Shown here piece after piece: positions 1-8,149 of a stretch of 13,764 nt of DNA. The notes below the pieces were generated by a model. The model did no database searches. It saw nothing but the letters and a program-made list of their open reading frames with translations, and was not told the DNA's origin. The stretch comes from Cephalothrix simula (taxonomy: Eukaryota; Nemertea; Palaeonemertea; Archinemertea; Cephalotrichidae). The stretch spans positions 1-13,764 of the forward strand of contig JAXIUW010255835.1 of the NCBI GenBank assembly GCA_035591015.1, written 5' to 3'. Numbering within the stretch: position 1 is the first letter of the stretch; every line of letters begins with the position of its first letter. The translations under genes were made by a program, and so were the position numbers.

Positions 1-434
1 TAGCCCCCAAAAGCCATGCTATTACTAATTTATAAAACTGTTTACCCGCTTTGACCTATTAAATTGCTTTTTTTAATTTGCCAAACAGGTAAACGTTTTA
101 TAATGGAGAGTTATCCCCACAGTAGTTTCTATTACCCTGGTCACATTTGACCACATCCTTCCACATTCTGTTTAAGCGAATAATCATGAATGATATCAAG
201 AATTACATGAATTCTTGATGATATTCATTGATGTATCATAGATGAATCCCCACGTTGGCCACCTAGATAATAACTAGATATTAAAAACATCCCTTCTCCA
301 ACGGAGAAAAAATCAGCTTTTTGAGAAATATATCTAGATAATAACATCATTTAAACTACTGCACCGACTAGATAATCGATTGAAAATTAGGGCCAAGGCT
401 TATACTCTTTTCATGTTTTTAGAAAACGCCATTT
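1..434. other. 3' flank of the minus-strand gene, no gene seen
   Basis: AT-rich sequence without a coding frame. It holds the hairpin at 186-228 and three copies of CTAGATAAT. The first two (263 and 334) extend to CTAGATAATAAC; the third is near 368. They are irregularly spaced, so this is not a tandem array. Confidence 0.6.
186..228. repeat. Long imperfect hairpin
   Basis: A perfect 10-bp stem (ATCAAGAATT 195-204 with AATTCTTGAT 210-219) closes a 5-nt loop. After a symmetrical 3-nt internal loop (GAT on both sides), six more base pairs follow (ATGAAT 186-191 with ATTCAT 223-228). It lies about 240 bp beyond the stop codon of the minus-strand gene, past the candidate poly(A) signal. It could be a processing or termination structure, a MITE remnant, or chance. 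Confidence 0.6.
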
Positions 435-440
435 TTTATT
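435..440 (-). promoter_or_regulatory. Candidate polyadenylation signal AATAAA
   Basis: The canonical hexamer AATAAA reads on the minus strand at 440-435, about 32 nt downstream of the TAG stop. Cleavage about 10-30 nt further on would give a 3' UTR of well under 100 nt. AATAAA-like hexamers are common by chance in AT-rich DNA, so this remains a candidate. Confidence 0.35.
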
Positions 441-471
441 TGATTTTTGATGCCCTCTTTTACCAAAAATA

Positions 472-1479
472 CTAACCATTAGAACTCCATCGTTCAAGTG
501 ATGTATCAAATTCCACCGTACTGTCTTTATCACAATTACTATCAGAGTCTGAGTTCGTTAAATTTTCACAGCTTTCGCTGCTTGACATAATAGCACCATT
601 TGTAAGAGAGAGTCTTCTAGAGCACATTTTAGGGGTACCAAAATCAAGTTTCACTTTACAACTATCTTTCTTTTGGTTATGAACAGTTAAACTATTAACT
701 ACACTGTCTATATCAGGGAACTGAGTTTGTTGACCGTTCGGAACGGTCATTGTCCTAAAATAACTTCCTACGCCCATTTTAGGCCTTGAAGACTTCCTAA
801 TATGGCGTTTTGAAGAATTTGGGTTGCATAATAATGTATTTGCACTAGGACTAGGGAGTCTGGTCACATTTTTATGAGTCATCGGATAAGGAGCGCTTAA
901 CTGATTATCTGAAGACTGTTGCGAGGCGTTGTCGAGATCCACAGCACTGTCTGTTGGCGATTCAGAGATTCCCAAACGTTCAGAAGTTTCGGGACACATA
1001 TCAGACCTAGGTCCCATGCCATCTGAATAACCCTCATCACAGTCTAAAGTATGCGAGGAACCAGTCAATCTTTTTAACTTATCTTTTTTAAACGGGCACT
1101 GATCGTTAAAAAGTTTATTCATCAACTCCTGATTTTGTTGAAGGCGTTCCTTAAGCGTGAATACTGACGGTGATGAGACTGAAGTCGCCATTCCTGAATT
1201 AACACGCTCTACTTCACTTGGTCTTTGTTCACCCGTTAAAACACCCATGCCTAAATCTAAAATATGCACTGGGGAACTGATGTCATTCAGAGATTCGGAT
1301 TTTCGAGTCAGTAAAGGTGTATCACAGATTTTTTCTTCTTGATCAACTCTTCGCTTGAATGCAGAAGGATATTTTTGTCTAAGCTGAGTATAGAAAGGAG
1401 AAGTCAGTCTTGGATATCGAAGATACCAATCATCGTCTGTTTGAAGAATGTCTAGGAACTTGCCATGTTGACCCGTGTC
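472..1479 (-). CDS. Terminal coding exon of an unidentified protein: ordered head plus long Ser-rich disordered tail
   Basis: Seen: an open frame of 335 codons ending in TAG at 474-472, far longer than chance allows in DNA this AT-rich. The exon starts at 1479, after a pyrimidine-rich tract ending in CAG (1482-1480), so the Met-initiated stretch just upstream is intron and the true start codon lies in an earlier exon. Exon residues 1-44 (GKFLDILQ, DDDWYLRYPRL, FKRR) are rich in aromatic and charged residues and look ordered. A short amphipathic helix follows at about 109-124 (LKERLQQNQELMNKLF). The rest is Ser/Asp/Asn-rich and probably disordered. Short motifs: DEGYSD (148-153), a basic patch around KRHIRKSSRPK (224-234), KLDF (277-280) and RRLS (288-291). 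The frame is phase 0 at the acceptor and matches the donor phase of the exon at 4419-4239. Inferred: a cytosolic regulatory tail of a membrane protein. I do not recognise the family. Confidence is high that it is coding, low on function. Confidence 0.9.
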   Translation of the reverse strand, partial: DTGQHGKFLDILQTDDDWYLRYPRLTSPFYTQLRQKYPSAFKRRVDQEEKICDTPLLTRKSESLNDISSPVHILDLGMGVLTGEQRPSEVERVNSGMATSVSSPSVFTLKERLQQNQELMNKLFNDQCPFKKDKLKRLTGSSHTLDCDEGYSDGMGPRSDMCPETSERLGISESPTDSAVDLDNASQQSSDNQLSAPYPMTHKNVTRLPSPSANTLLCNPNSSKRHIRKSSRPKMGVGSYFRTMTVPNGQQTQFPDIDSVVNSLTVHNQKKDSCKVKLDFGTPKMCSRRLSLTNGAIMSSSESCENLTNSDSDSNCDKDSTVEFDTSLERWSSNG

Positions 1480-1720
1480 CTGAAAGAAAATAAAATACAT
1501 TAGAAATATGTTTTTAAAAATATATGACGAGCGGGGCGAGGTTTTTCCATTTTTTACAGACCATGCCTTTTTGTGTTAACCATGCGACTTGAATTAATAA
1601 AAGAACTATGAGAAAGCAAACTGTGTATTCCAGGTACGACCAGATACAGCTAGGGTAGACCGTAAAATATTAAAAGATACAAACATACCTTAAATATTAT
1701 TACATTGTAAATGCGATGCT

Positions 1721-1846
1721 TCATATAAGTGTGAAAATCGCAAGTGATATGACTAGGATATAATAAACACTCAGTGTGTCTTCCAAATCATCTATGTTGA
1801 CAAATTCTAATTCTTCCCGGGTATTCGTTGGTACAACGCGTTCCAA
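1721..1846 (-). pseudogene. Relic frame resembling the last membrane helix of an ionotropic receptor
   Basis: Seen: between TAA (1849-1847) and TGA (1723-1721), about 41 codons read LERVVPTNTREEL, then EFVNIDDLEDTLSVYY and the hydrophobic run ILVISLAIFTLI. Known: ionotropic glutamate receptor and arthropod-type IR proteins end with a pattern of a leucine-rich linker (pL.l..L.g.F) followed by a final hydrophobic helix M4. Inference: this may be a decayed receptor end. Against it, I see no ligand-binding or pore motifs nearby, there is no acceptor of good quality at its 5' edge, and several stops separate it from the next open stretch in the same frame. It could also be an alternative last exon of the host gene, or chance. 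Confidence 0.2.
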
Positions 1847-1978
1847 TTAAAGTGCATGTTTGAGAAAGTTTTCAAAACTTAGCATTTATTATTTATTTAC
1901 CGAAATTAACATGTCTTCCAAACATTTTGGTATTGCTTAATTATGTTAATGCGACATCAAAGAAAGTTTGATTAATTA

Positions 1979-2176
1979 TTAATATTCATATTTTTCACAC
2001 TTGTTTATTTCTGTCTCATCAGTTATCATGACGAGAACTATCTTGAGAATATTACTCTCAAATTTCATCTCTGCAATTTCGATTTGCAATGAGGTGAAAT
2101 GAAGTGTTAGATTTCGACCATCGGCGAGATACGAGATCATTGAATTCAGGGAGACAAAATTCGTAAATGGGTGCAA
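1979..2176 (-). pseudogene. Open stretch upstream of, and in frame with, the receptor-like relic
   Basis: A 65-codon stop-free stretch reads HPFTNFVSLNSMISYLADG, then a segment with alternating hydrophobic residues (ILKIVLVMITDETE). It begins at TTG, not ATG, and stops at TAA. It lies in the same frame as the 1721-1846 relic, about 130 nt upstream in the minus-strand sense; that gap holds several TAA codons. A run of this length is expected by chance in this window, so only its proximity to the relic justifies listing it. I do not recognise the sequence. Confidence 0.12.
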
Positions 2177-2247
2177 TATTGGTATCTTTTAGTACTTGTT
2201 CTGAATCTTATTGTAAAAGATGGGTAAAATTATGTAACATGATGGGT

Positions 2248-2289
2248 AATATCCTTCTTACAAGGATATTTAGCCTTACAAGGATATTT
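2248..2289. repeat. Perfect hairpin overlapping a direct repeat
   Basis: AATATCCTT (2248-2256) and AAGGATATT (2262-2270) form a perfect 9-bp stem with a 5-nt loop. CTTACAAGGATATTT occurs twice, at 2257-2271 and 2275-2289 (18-bp period), so either copy of AAGGATATT can pair with the left arm. Confidence 0.6.
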
Positions 2290-3120
2290 GGGAATGGACC
2301 AGCAAACAAATATGAATATGAGTAGTTAGTTCTAAATAAACTTGGAATATATTCGATGCATTATACAAATAATTGGTTTTAGTTCTACCTGTAATTCATA
2401 ACAACAAAACTTTCGAATCTGTACAACAATGACAACTCTGAATTATACAAAAGATGGATGATTACAGAAATTTAGAAAACCAACTTCTCGGAAAATTTTC
2501 GTAGGTGTATTTCAAAATACAGTCCCGTTGCAGAGATATAAGAATAGATAAGGTCAAGCTGCAACGTTCTCAATACAGCAGGATTGACCTGACGTATTAC
2601 TTCTCATAAATTTTAAAGCATCTGGTAACTAAATTAGGCGAGAAACTTTGGGCAAGTGAAACAGTTCATCTCATAAATAACAATGGAAATATACATTCTC
2701 ATCTTACCTGAAGCCAACTGTTAATCGGTCATCGGTGACTAAACCGCGTCCGCATGCGATTAACATGAATGTGCTAAATTATTCTAAGTATTAGACCGTC
2801 TGCCGTTTTGATTTGAAATCACATAAACATTTAACAGCCTTGATAAGGTCTGGGAATAATAATAAATACAATTCCATGATTTAGTTTAATCTAAAAAAAA
2901 CTATTACTATCAATACACCTTTTTCTCAACCCTAATTGCACTATAATGAAAAAAATTCGTTTGATTTAACGCGTGTTACATTTGAGTAGGTTAACAGTGT
3001 CAAACGCGTTTTTGAGATCATAAAAGCTAAACCTAAAATCAAGTATACATTGATACTACTTCAAATAGATGCCAATAGTTAGCATTTGAGTACTTAGGCA
3101 GACACTTGATGTTTTGACAG

Positions 3121-3855
3121 GACAAAAAACTAAAATATCTAGAGTCATTTGACAGCCCTCAAGATGCCAGGGCAGCAGCGAAGTCAGTGAAGGATATGAT
3201 TTTATTCTTTAATACGCAAGGTCCAAATAAAGATGCCAGATCCAAATGAAGTTATAATACTAGCTAATTTGAAGATGGTTGCAGACGAAAATCAATGAAG
3301 GGCTCATTGTGCAAAGTATTGTGAAATGTTGCATATGGTTTATCTACTGAATATCCAGGAATATCAAATGTGAATATTATTTCAAACATCACCTGAGCCA
3401 AGCTTTAGGAATACGCATGATGACGTGAACATTGTCTCGAGAGAGGCATCATGCTGTTTCCACAATAAAATAATCATAATTTCACGCCCTAAGTTAAGCC
3501 AATCATCTAAGTACACGAGGCAGTTTGGTAGGGGGTTCGTAAAAGTAATGGATGGATAAAATGATCATGAGTCAAGTGAATGAGCTCTATCAGAACTGAC
3601 CACAGTTCTGGTTCTATTCTACCTTTTTACCAGATATTTACTTTGGTATTTTATGCATATTAAATAAATCGGTGCACCTATCATCTTCCGTTCCACAAAT
3701 ATATTTTATAGATGAAACCTGAGAATAGAGAGGTCTATTATTACATTTCATCAGATCAGGGAGATGATCAGATTCAATGCTGACCCAGTCCTATCAGAGG
3801 CTGTTGACCGGGCTGCTGATCTTCATGTATTCACTGTGATGTACGCTGTTCTGAC
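3121..3855 (+). pseudogene. Decayed protein-like frame, unidentified
   Basis: Seen: frame 1 is open from 3121 to a TGA at 3247 (ESFDSPQDARAAAKSVKDMI in its middle). From about 3200 the neighbouring frame 2 takes over and runs to about 3855 with only six stops in roughly 218 codons. About sixteen would be expected at this base composition. Protein-like pieces include PDPNEVIILANLKMVADENQ, RAHCAKYCEMLHMVYLLN, a 61-codon run beginning ILFQTSPEPSFRN (3374-3556), and REMIRFNADPVLSEAVDRAA near 3761-3820. After 3857 stops become frequent. Inference: a frameshifted ancient pseudogene or transposon coding remnant inside the host intron, on the opposite strand. I recognise no family, and picking the best frame by eye inflates the signal. 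Confidence 0.2.
3591..3610. repeat. Perfect 8-bp inverted repeat
   Basis: CAGAACTG (3591-3598) and CAGTTCTG (3603-3610) pair perfectly around ACCA. No associated gene or motif is apparent. Confidence 0.5.
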
Positions 3856-4041
3856 ATAGAAATAAGTCATGGTCAGCACTATGTGATAATACCAATGTTG
3901 AATTGGGATGAATGCATGAGACGTATTGCTGATAACGTTAAAAAAATTTCATACTTCAGTGCATTTGAGAATAGGTTAGCAAATAAGCAAAAGTAATAAG
4001 CAATGATATGAATATTTTGACTTGGTCAGCAAATGAACTAT

Positions 4042-4059
4042 ATTGCAATCAGTTGCAAT
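4042..4059. repeat. Perfect 7-bp inverted repeat ATTGCAA/TTGCAAT
   Basis: ATTGCAA (4042-4048), loop TCAG, TTGCAAT (4053-4059). TTGCAAT resembles a C/EBP half-site sequence, but there is no promoter context, so no function is claimed. Confidence 0.45.
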
Positions 4060-4173
4060 GTAGTAGTTTAAATGTAAAAAATCAAAAATGAAGAAATAAA
4101 TAAATGATACATGATAAAATACAATCAGATACAATTCAATAATAATGTGAATGCATTAAGTGTTTGGCAAAGA

Positions 4174-4184
4174 GGGGGGGGGGG
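4174..4184. repeat. G11 homopolymer
   Basis: Eleven consecutive G residues on the plus strand, or C11 in the gene sense. It lies inside the intron, about 55 nt downstream of the 4239 donor. It is conspicuous in such AT-rich DNA and likely to be length-variable or a sequencing trouble spot. Confidence 0.85.
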
Positions 4185-4238
4185 TAACAAACATTATATA
4201 ACCCGAGAAAACTAAATTAAATCTCAGTTACAACTTAC

Positions 4239-4419
4239 CATTTTTGGTTTATGTTCAATTTTATCCCTTGTTGGAGGCCCAAGCATTTTTGAAAAATAGG
4301 TCAAATAAAGACCAGATGCTACTATCAGCAGTCCAATCGGAGACCAAAAAACATATCCACTAATAAAAAATCCTACAGTCTCTAAAAAAGCTACGACGGA
4401 ACTTTTTTCGGTAGCCAGA
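4239..4419 (-). CDS. Probable penultimate coding exon: paired hydrophobic segments
   Basis: Seen: 60 complete codons plus one leading base, stop-free, ending ...CCA AAA ATG followed by a strong GTAAGT donor (4238-4233). The peptide starts LATEKSSVVAFLE. It then has two hydrophobic stretches (about 8-25 and 27-43) separated by Trp-Ser-Pro, and ends KMLGPPTRDK-IEHKPKM. This fits a membrane hairpin or one long membrane segment, with the basic residues after it suggesting a cytosolic C-terminus. The donor is phase 0, the same as the acceptor at 1479, so joining gives ...HKPKM-DTGQHG... with no frame change. The 5' edge is less sure. The acceptor AAG at 4422-4420 is preceded by a modest pyrimidine tract and an in-frame stop, so the exon cannot extend further. 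A second in-phase AG would start it at 4401. The exon needs an upstream partner in phase 2, which I did not find. The call rests on donor quality, phase match and membrane-like composition; length alone would not be significant. Confidence 0.6.
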
Positions 4420-6637
4420 CTTAGTGTTTAAATGAGAAATGACTGAAAAACATGCGATAACTTTTATCATTTGAGGTAAGAACAGTTGAAACTAGCATTG
4501 TTAATCACGTAAGTAATTATTTATTTTGATGGACTCTATGATATCTTAAAAACACAATATAATCCTTATAATCCTTAGAACCACAACCTGAGTCGATCTA
4601 AGATAGTCCAATGTCAGATTTTAGTCCAAAGTTCAAAATTTGTTGCGATGCAAAAAATATAACCTCTTTTGCTTAATTAGTTACTTAAAATCCAAATTGA
4701 TGTACTTGAAAATTTTGAAAATGAAACTTAAAATTTCATATTACGTCAAAAGTGCAGGTAATAATGTTAGAGAGAAAATTGAAAGCTAATATAACATTGC
4801 GCACTGGTTGAAAGATAACTAACAAATGTCAGTCGGACTCTGGAATGGGGAAAATTGCATCCTGGCGTTCTACGCGATTGTCATTGGTCAGCTGTGACCG
4901 CAATTCACAAAATGGGCAGTGTCATAATTTGTTAGATATTAAGCCCACTTAGACTTTGCTAAAAGCAGCATGCTATCATTTGTCGTGCTATATCTGATAA
5001 TTAATATAAGTGCTTATGAAATTTTATCTTTAAACAATTGGCAAGTCATGTTATGTGACCGAATGTGACATTAGTTAATATTTGATTAGGTTAGCAGACT
5101 TAAGACAGACGCGAAGTCTCTCAATTTATCAATAATTTGAAAACTTTGAAAATTTCAAATTTTCATGCACCTTCAAAAAAGATAAATACAGCTGCTGATG
5201 ATGAGATTAAATACGCGTGCTAGGTCACAAATCATGAAAAAAAGCTTAAGTGAGTAACAGAAACGGCTAGGATGGTCGTGTCCGTCCGTAACGCTTTAAT
5301 GTATTTATAATTTACAGAAAAAAAAATGTTTCCAGCATATAAACACTTTCTGATGACGTAATACTCAAACATGTTGTCAATATCAGAAGTTGCTACATAT
5401 GTAAAAGTAAAATTTCGTCCGTAACAATTTTTTACAGGTGAACAAAGCGTCTTTGACTAGATGATAATGTCCAATACCTTGTCTCGTAATCTAATTCAAG
5501 ATTTTGAAGGAATTTTAGGGGGATGGGATCAGACCTTAAGACTTAGAGATTGGTCCGGTGAAATTCGCGGGGAAATTCGAAAAGCCGAAAGTCAGCTTTT
5601 TGCTTCAGTTTAAAGAGATTCATTGGTATAGGTCAACTGTACTAAAAGTACAGTACCAAATGTCCATCTTTTATAAAATAAGTTAGGTAATGACTAATTA
5701 AGAGTTTTCTAATAGGTAACGCGAGATTAGAATGCACAGCCCCGCCTAAACACAAATTCAATTCAAATAATCTAAAAGCCAGTCTAATAAGCCATGGGAA
5801 ACAACAGAAAATTTTAAGTTACGTTTGTAAATTAAACAAATATGACCAAGCATGCTTTTATACAACATTGACAATAAAATCCTTAATTTAATACATAAAA
5901 CTTTTGAAAATGTAACTCTCCTAAAATGTAATAATCATACTAATCATATTAAAAATTAGCATAAGAAATAAAAGTAAAACTTATTTATGAAACATTGTAT
6001 TAGTTCATCATTAGTTCGACCAACTTTTGTTCAAATGCATTGAATTTAGTACAGTCGCTTTCCGGATCAAATTTAGCTTTATATCGGACGCGTTGTCCCC
6101 TACCCGGGACCCCTACCAAACAGTTTTGTTCATTTAAATTGGTAGTTTGGACTCGAGCAGAACAAAAGACTAGGGAAAGTAATTAGGTACAATTACATCG
6201 GGGGCGTATGTCAGAAAAACGGGATACAAAACTTTAAAAAAATGGATAGTCTATATATATTTGTATTTTCTGCCTTGAAGAAAAATGGGATGTTTTTTGC
6301 GCAAAATACAAAATGTAAAAACAAAATGGTGCATACATGCTTACTTGGGGCAACACCCTTGAAACCCACCCATCTAAGTCATCATGTTAAGAGATATACG
6401 ACGCGCAAATTCAATTAATCTATTCTCTAGTTATGCGTGTAATTAGCAAGACGTGCTTACATATTTTCTTCAAAGATGCAAACAACATCTTCTCATTAAA
6501 GTTTCGACGCCAATCTGCCGACACCCAAACGAAACCTCGCTTGTGATCGCTTGTGCATCCGATCTTTTAAAACATGCCCCCTATAGTTGATTTTATGATA
6601 AGAAATAGCAACATTTAGTTCAAATTTTCTCCGCTAG
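4420..6637. other. Non-coding AT-rich stretch, no gene seen
   Basis: I found no upstream exon of the minus-strand gene here that has a phase-2 donor and an open frame. Minor structure: a weak inverted repeat AATTTGAAA/TTTCAAATT (5134-5142, 5153-5161), two close copies of GAAATTCG near 5560-5580, and CTACCAA/TTGGTAG (6113-6119, 6139-6145) next to a GC-rich patch containing CCCGGG (about 6095-6118). Small exons could still be missed. Confidence 0.5.
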
Positions 6638-6645
6638 GGTAGAAA

Positions 6646-6876
6646 TTGGAAACCAAAAAAAATGCGGCAAAATTGAAAAACAAATTTCTAATCACATATA
6701 CAGAAAAAACAGTTAAACATTTTTTGACCGGCGACCAACCTCTCAGGTTTCAGCTTAGCAATATTATAGACCCTGGTTATGAAGCAAGTAATAATCGTGA
6801 CCGTATAACGTTTGGTCATGGTAAACTCTATCCTATTACCACATCAAAACATTCATATAAGCGATTAGTGATTTGA
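6646..6876 (+). other. Isolated open frame, probably chance
   Basis: 76 codons beginning at TTG, not ATG, with an in-frame TAG immediately upstream. The peptide includes FLTGDQPLRFQLSNIIDPGY and is compositionally plausible. An acceptor-like CTCCGCTAG precedes it (ending about 6637), but there is no donor, no partner exon and no recognisable domain. Runs of this length are expected by chance here. Confidence 0.12.
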
Positions 6877-7226
6877 GCTAAAGGTGTTTTTTAAGATAAG
6901 GATTCTGAAGGACTCATTGAAATAGAGCTTATTATGTTTTGATCAGTCGGTAGACAATAACGTACAGCAAAGTTGTATTTCTAATAGTTTTTTTTTTTCT
7001 TTTGTTAGATAATTAATAATTGAATAATTGAAAAAATATCAATTTAAAGTGTGAAAAAGTAAAGTGACTAAATTGTTGATTTCTTTGGGTGGAGACACCC
7101 ACGAAACAAATCAAGGGTGATTAACGGATATTAAAACATTTCCAGGAATTGCCTAACGTTCAGAGTAGTAGAATTGTTATACTATGGGAGAGGAACCCAA
7201 AATGGAGCAAAAGAGACAAGACTTAA
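6877..7226. other. Non-coding stretch, no gene seen
   Basis: AT-rich sequence. A long T-rich tract ends in TTTTGTTAG near 7000-7007 on the plus strand and resembles an acceptor, but the sequence after it is AT-rich with stops in all frames. Confidence 0.5.
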
Positions 7227-7331
7227 GATGATCTAACTAAATAATTAACGACGCACTGCTTAATTAGAACAAATTAAGGAACGGGATTTGGGATGATCTA
7301 ACTAAAATAATTATAGCGACGCGCTGCTTAA
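7227..7331. repeat. Tandem duplication, two copies
   Basis: Copy A (7227-7263) and copy B (7292-7331) share GATGATCTAACTAAA, then AATAATTA, CGACGC and CTGCTTAA. Copy B has small insertions and one transition (GCACTG to GCGCTG). The offset is about 65 bp. The divergence implies an old duplication. Confidence 0.75.
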
Positions 7332-8149
7332 ATATTTGACTAAGTGTATCATTAAATAGTTAACTATCACTTAAATCACTTAAGTAAGGCAAAGTATATA
7401 ATGATATGAATGGCATATGACTTGATTAGGCCTTAAAGGCAAAAAGAGGAAGAAGGAGGTTACATGGAAGCACTAGGGGACCTGCTTAAGTATGATTTCT
7501 CGGGGTATTAGGCAAAGATTTGTAAAGATCCAAATCAGTTATCACTACAGGGAAATGTCACTTTCTAAAGTTTCATATATCTCACTAGAATATGCTAAAA
7601 TCTTTATGTTTGTCCATAAACCCCCTACTGTGTATACCTATACATAAGGCCCCCGTAAATTGTCAAATACTAAAATTATACAATACCTCAAATCAGGATT
7701 TATACTTCCGATCAGAATCTCTATGGTGGCCTTCCAAAACAGAATCCTTAAAAGCATTTGATGGGATTCTGTTCTGTCCAAGGTAAAAAGGTGAATATAT
7801 CTTTGTTTAAATAAAGCTAACTCAAGGATTATTGTCCGGCATGTGCACAGTGTGCTTATCATTTGACCAAAAAAGAACGCCAAGAACAATGAGCACTTAA
7901 ACAAAAAGAGAGAAAGGAAAGTATAAAAACTTTTCAATACTTAAGAGTACTTGTCCTTAACATCTGATCTCATAGTATTTAATAAGATACAATTGACAAC
8001 ATTATTTCATAAAAGAAAACGAAATAATAGTTACGGGACTGTGATGACCCTTTTCCATTATGCTACGGAGCAGCTGAATGCTGCTGATGCAGGTTAGAAC
8101 ACGAGATGGGGCAACAAGTTGCACAAAAACGGCAAGTTTATAAAGCTAG
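7332..8149. other. Non-coding stretch, no gene seen
   Basis: Opposed open frames of 64 and 99 codons overlap near 7592-7937. They are hydrophobic, low in complexity or lack family features, and are within chance expectation. Near 7855-7935 the plus strand is A-rich. From about 8080 begins the left arm of the inverted repeat that flanks the reverse transcriptase remnant. Confidence 0.5.

Larger units (their letters stand above)
1480..4238 (-). other. Intron joining the two exons (2.76 kb)
   Basis: The 5' end is GTAAGT (4238-4233). The 3' end is a T-rich tract (TTTTATTTTCTTTCAG, ending at 1480). Both boundaries are phase 0. The intron is AT-rich and contains two protein-like relic frames on opposite strands, several short hairpins and a G11 run. 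Two other donor-like sites lie on the same strand (CAG|GTAAGA with last exon base 2708, AAG|GTATGT with last exon base 1689). Neither is preceded by a convincing in-frame exon. Confidence 0.55.

Noticed and set aside
1157-1342. 61-codon plus-strand frame antisense to the large exon
   Set aside because: It lies wholly within the convincing minus-strand exon and has no independent support.
1480-1500. Met start at 1500 for the large minus-strand frame (peptide MYFIFFQ)
   Set aside because: These seven codons are a T-rich tract ending in CAG, a typical 3' splice site. The frame is better explained as an internal or terminal exon starting at 1479.
3370-3560. 61-codon plus-strand open run as a stand-alone gene
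   Set aside because: It begins directly after a stop, has no ATG until near its end and no splice support. It is kept only as part of the decayed frame.
7592-7937. Overlapping plus (64-codon) and minus (99-codon) frames
   Set aside because: Both are within chance length for about two-thirds A+T DNA. The minus one is a Phe/Leu-rich by-product of A-rich sequence, and neither has splice or domain support.
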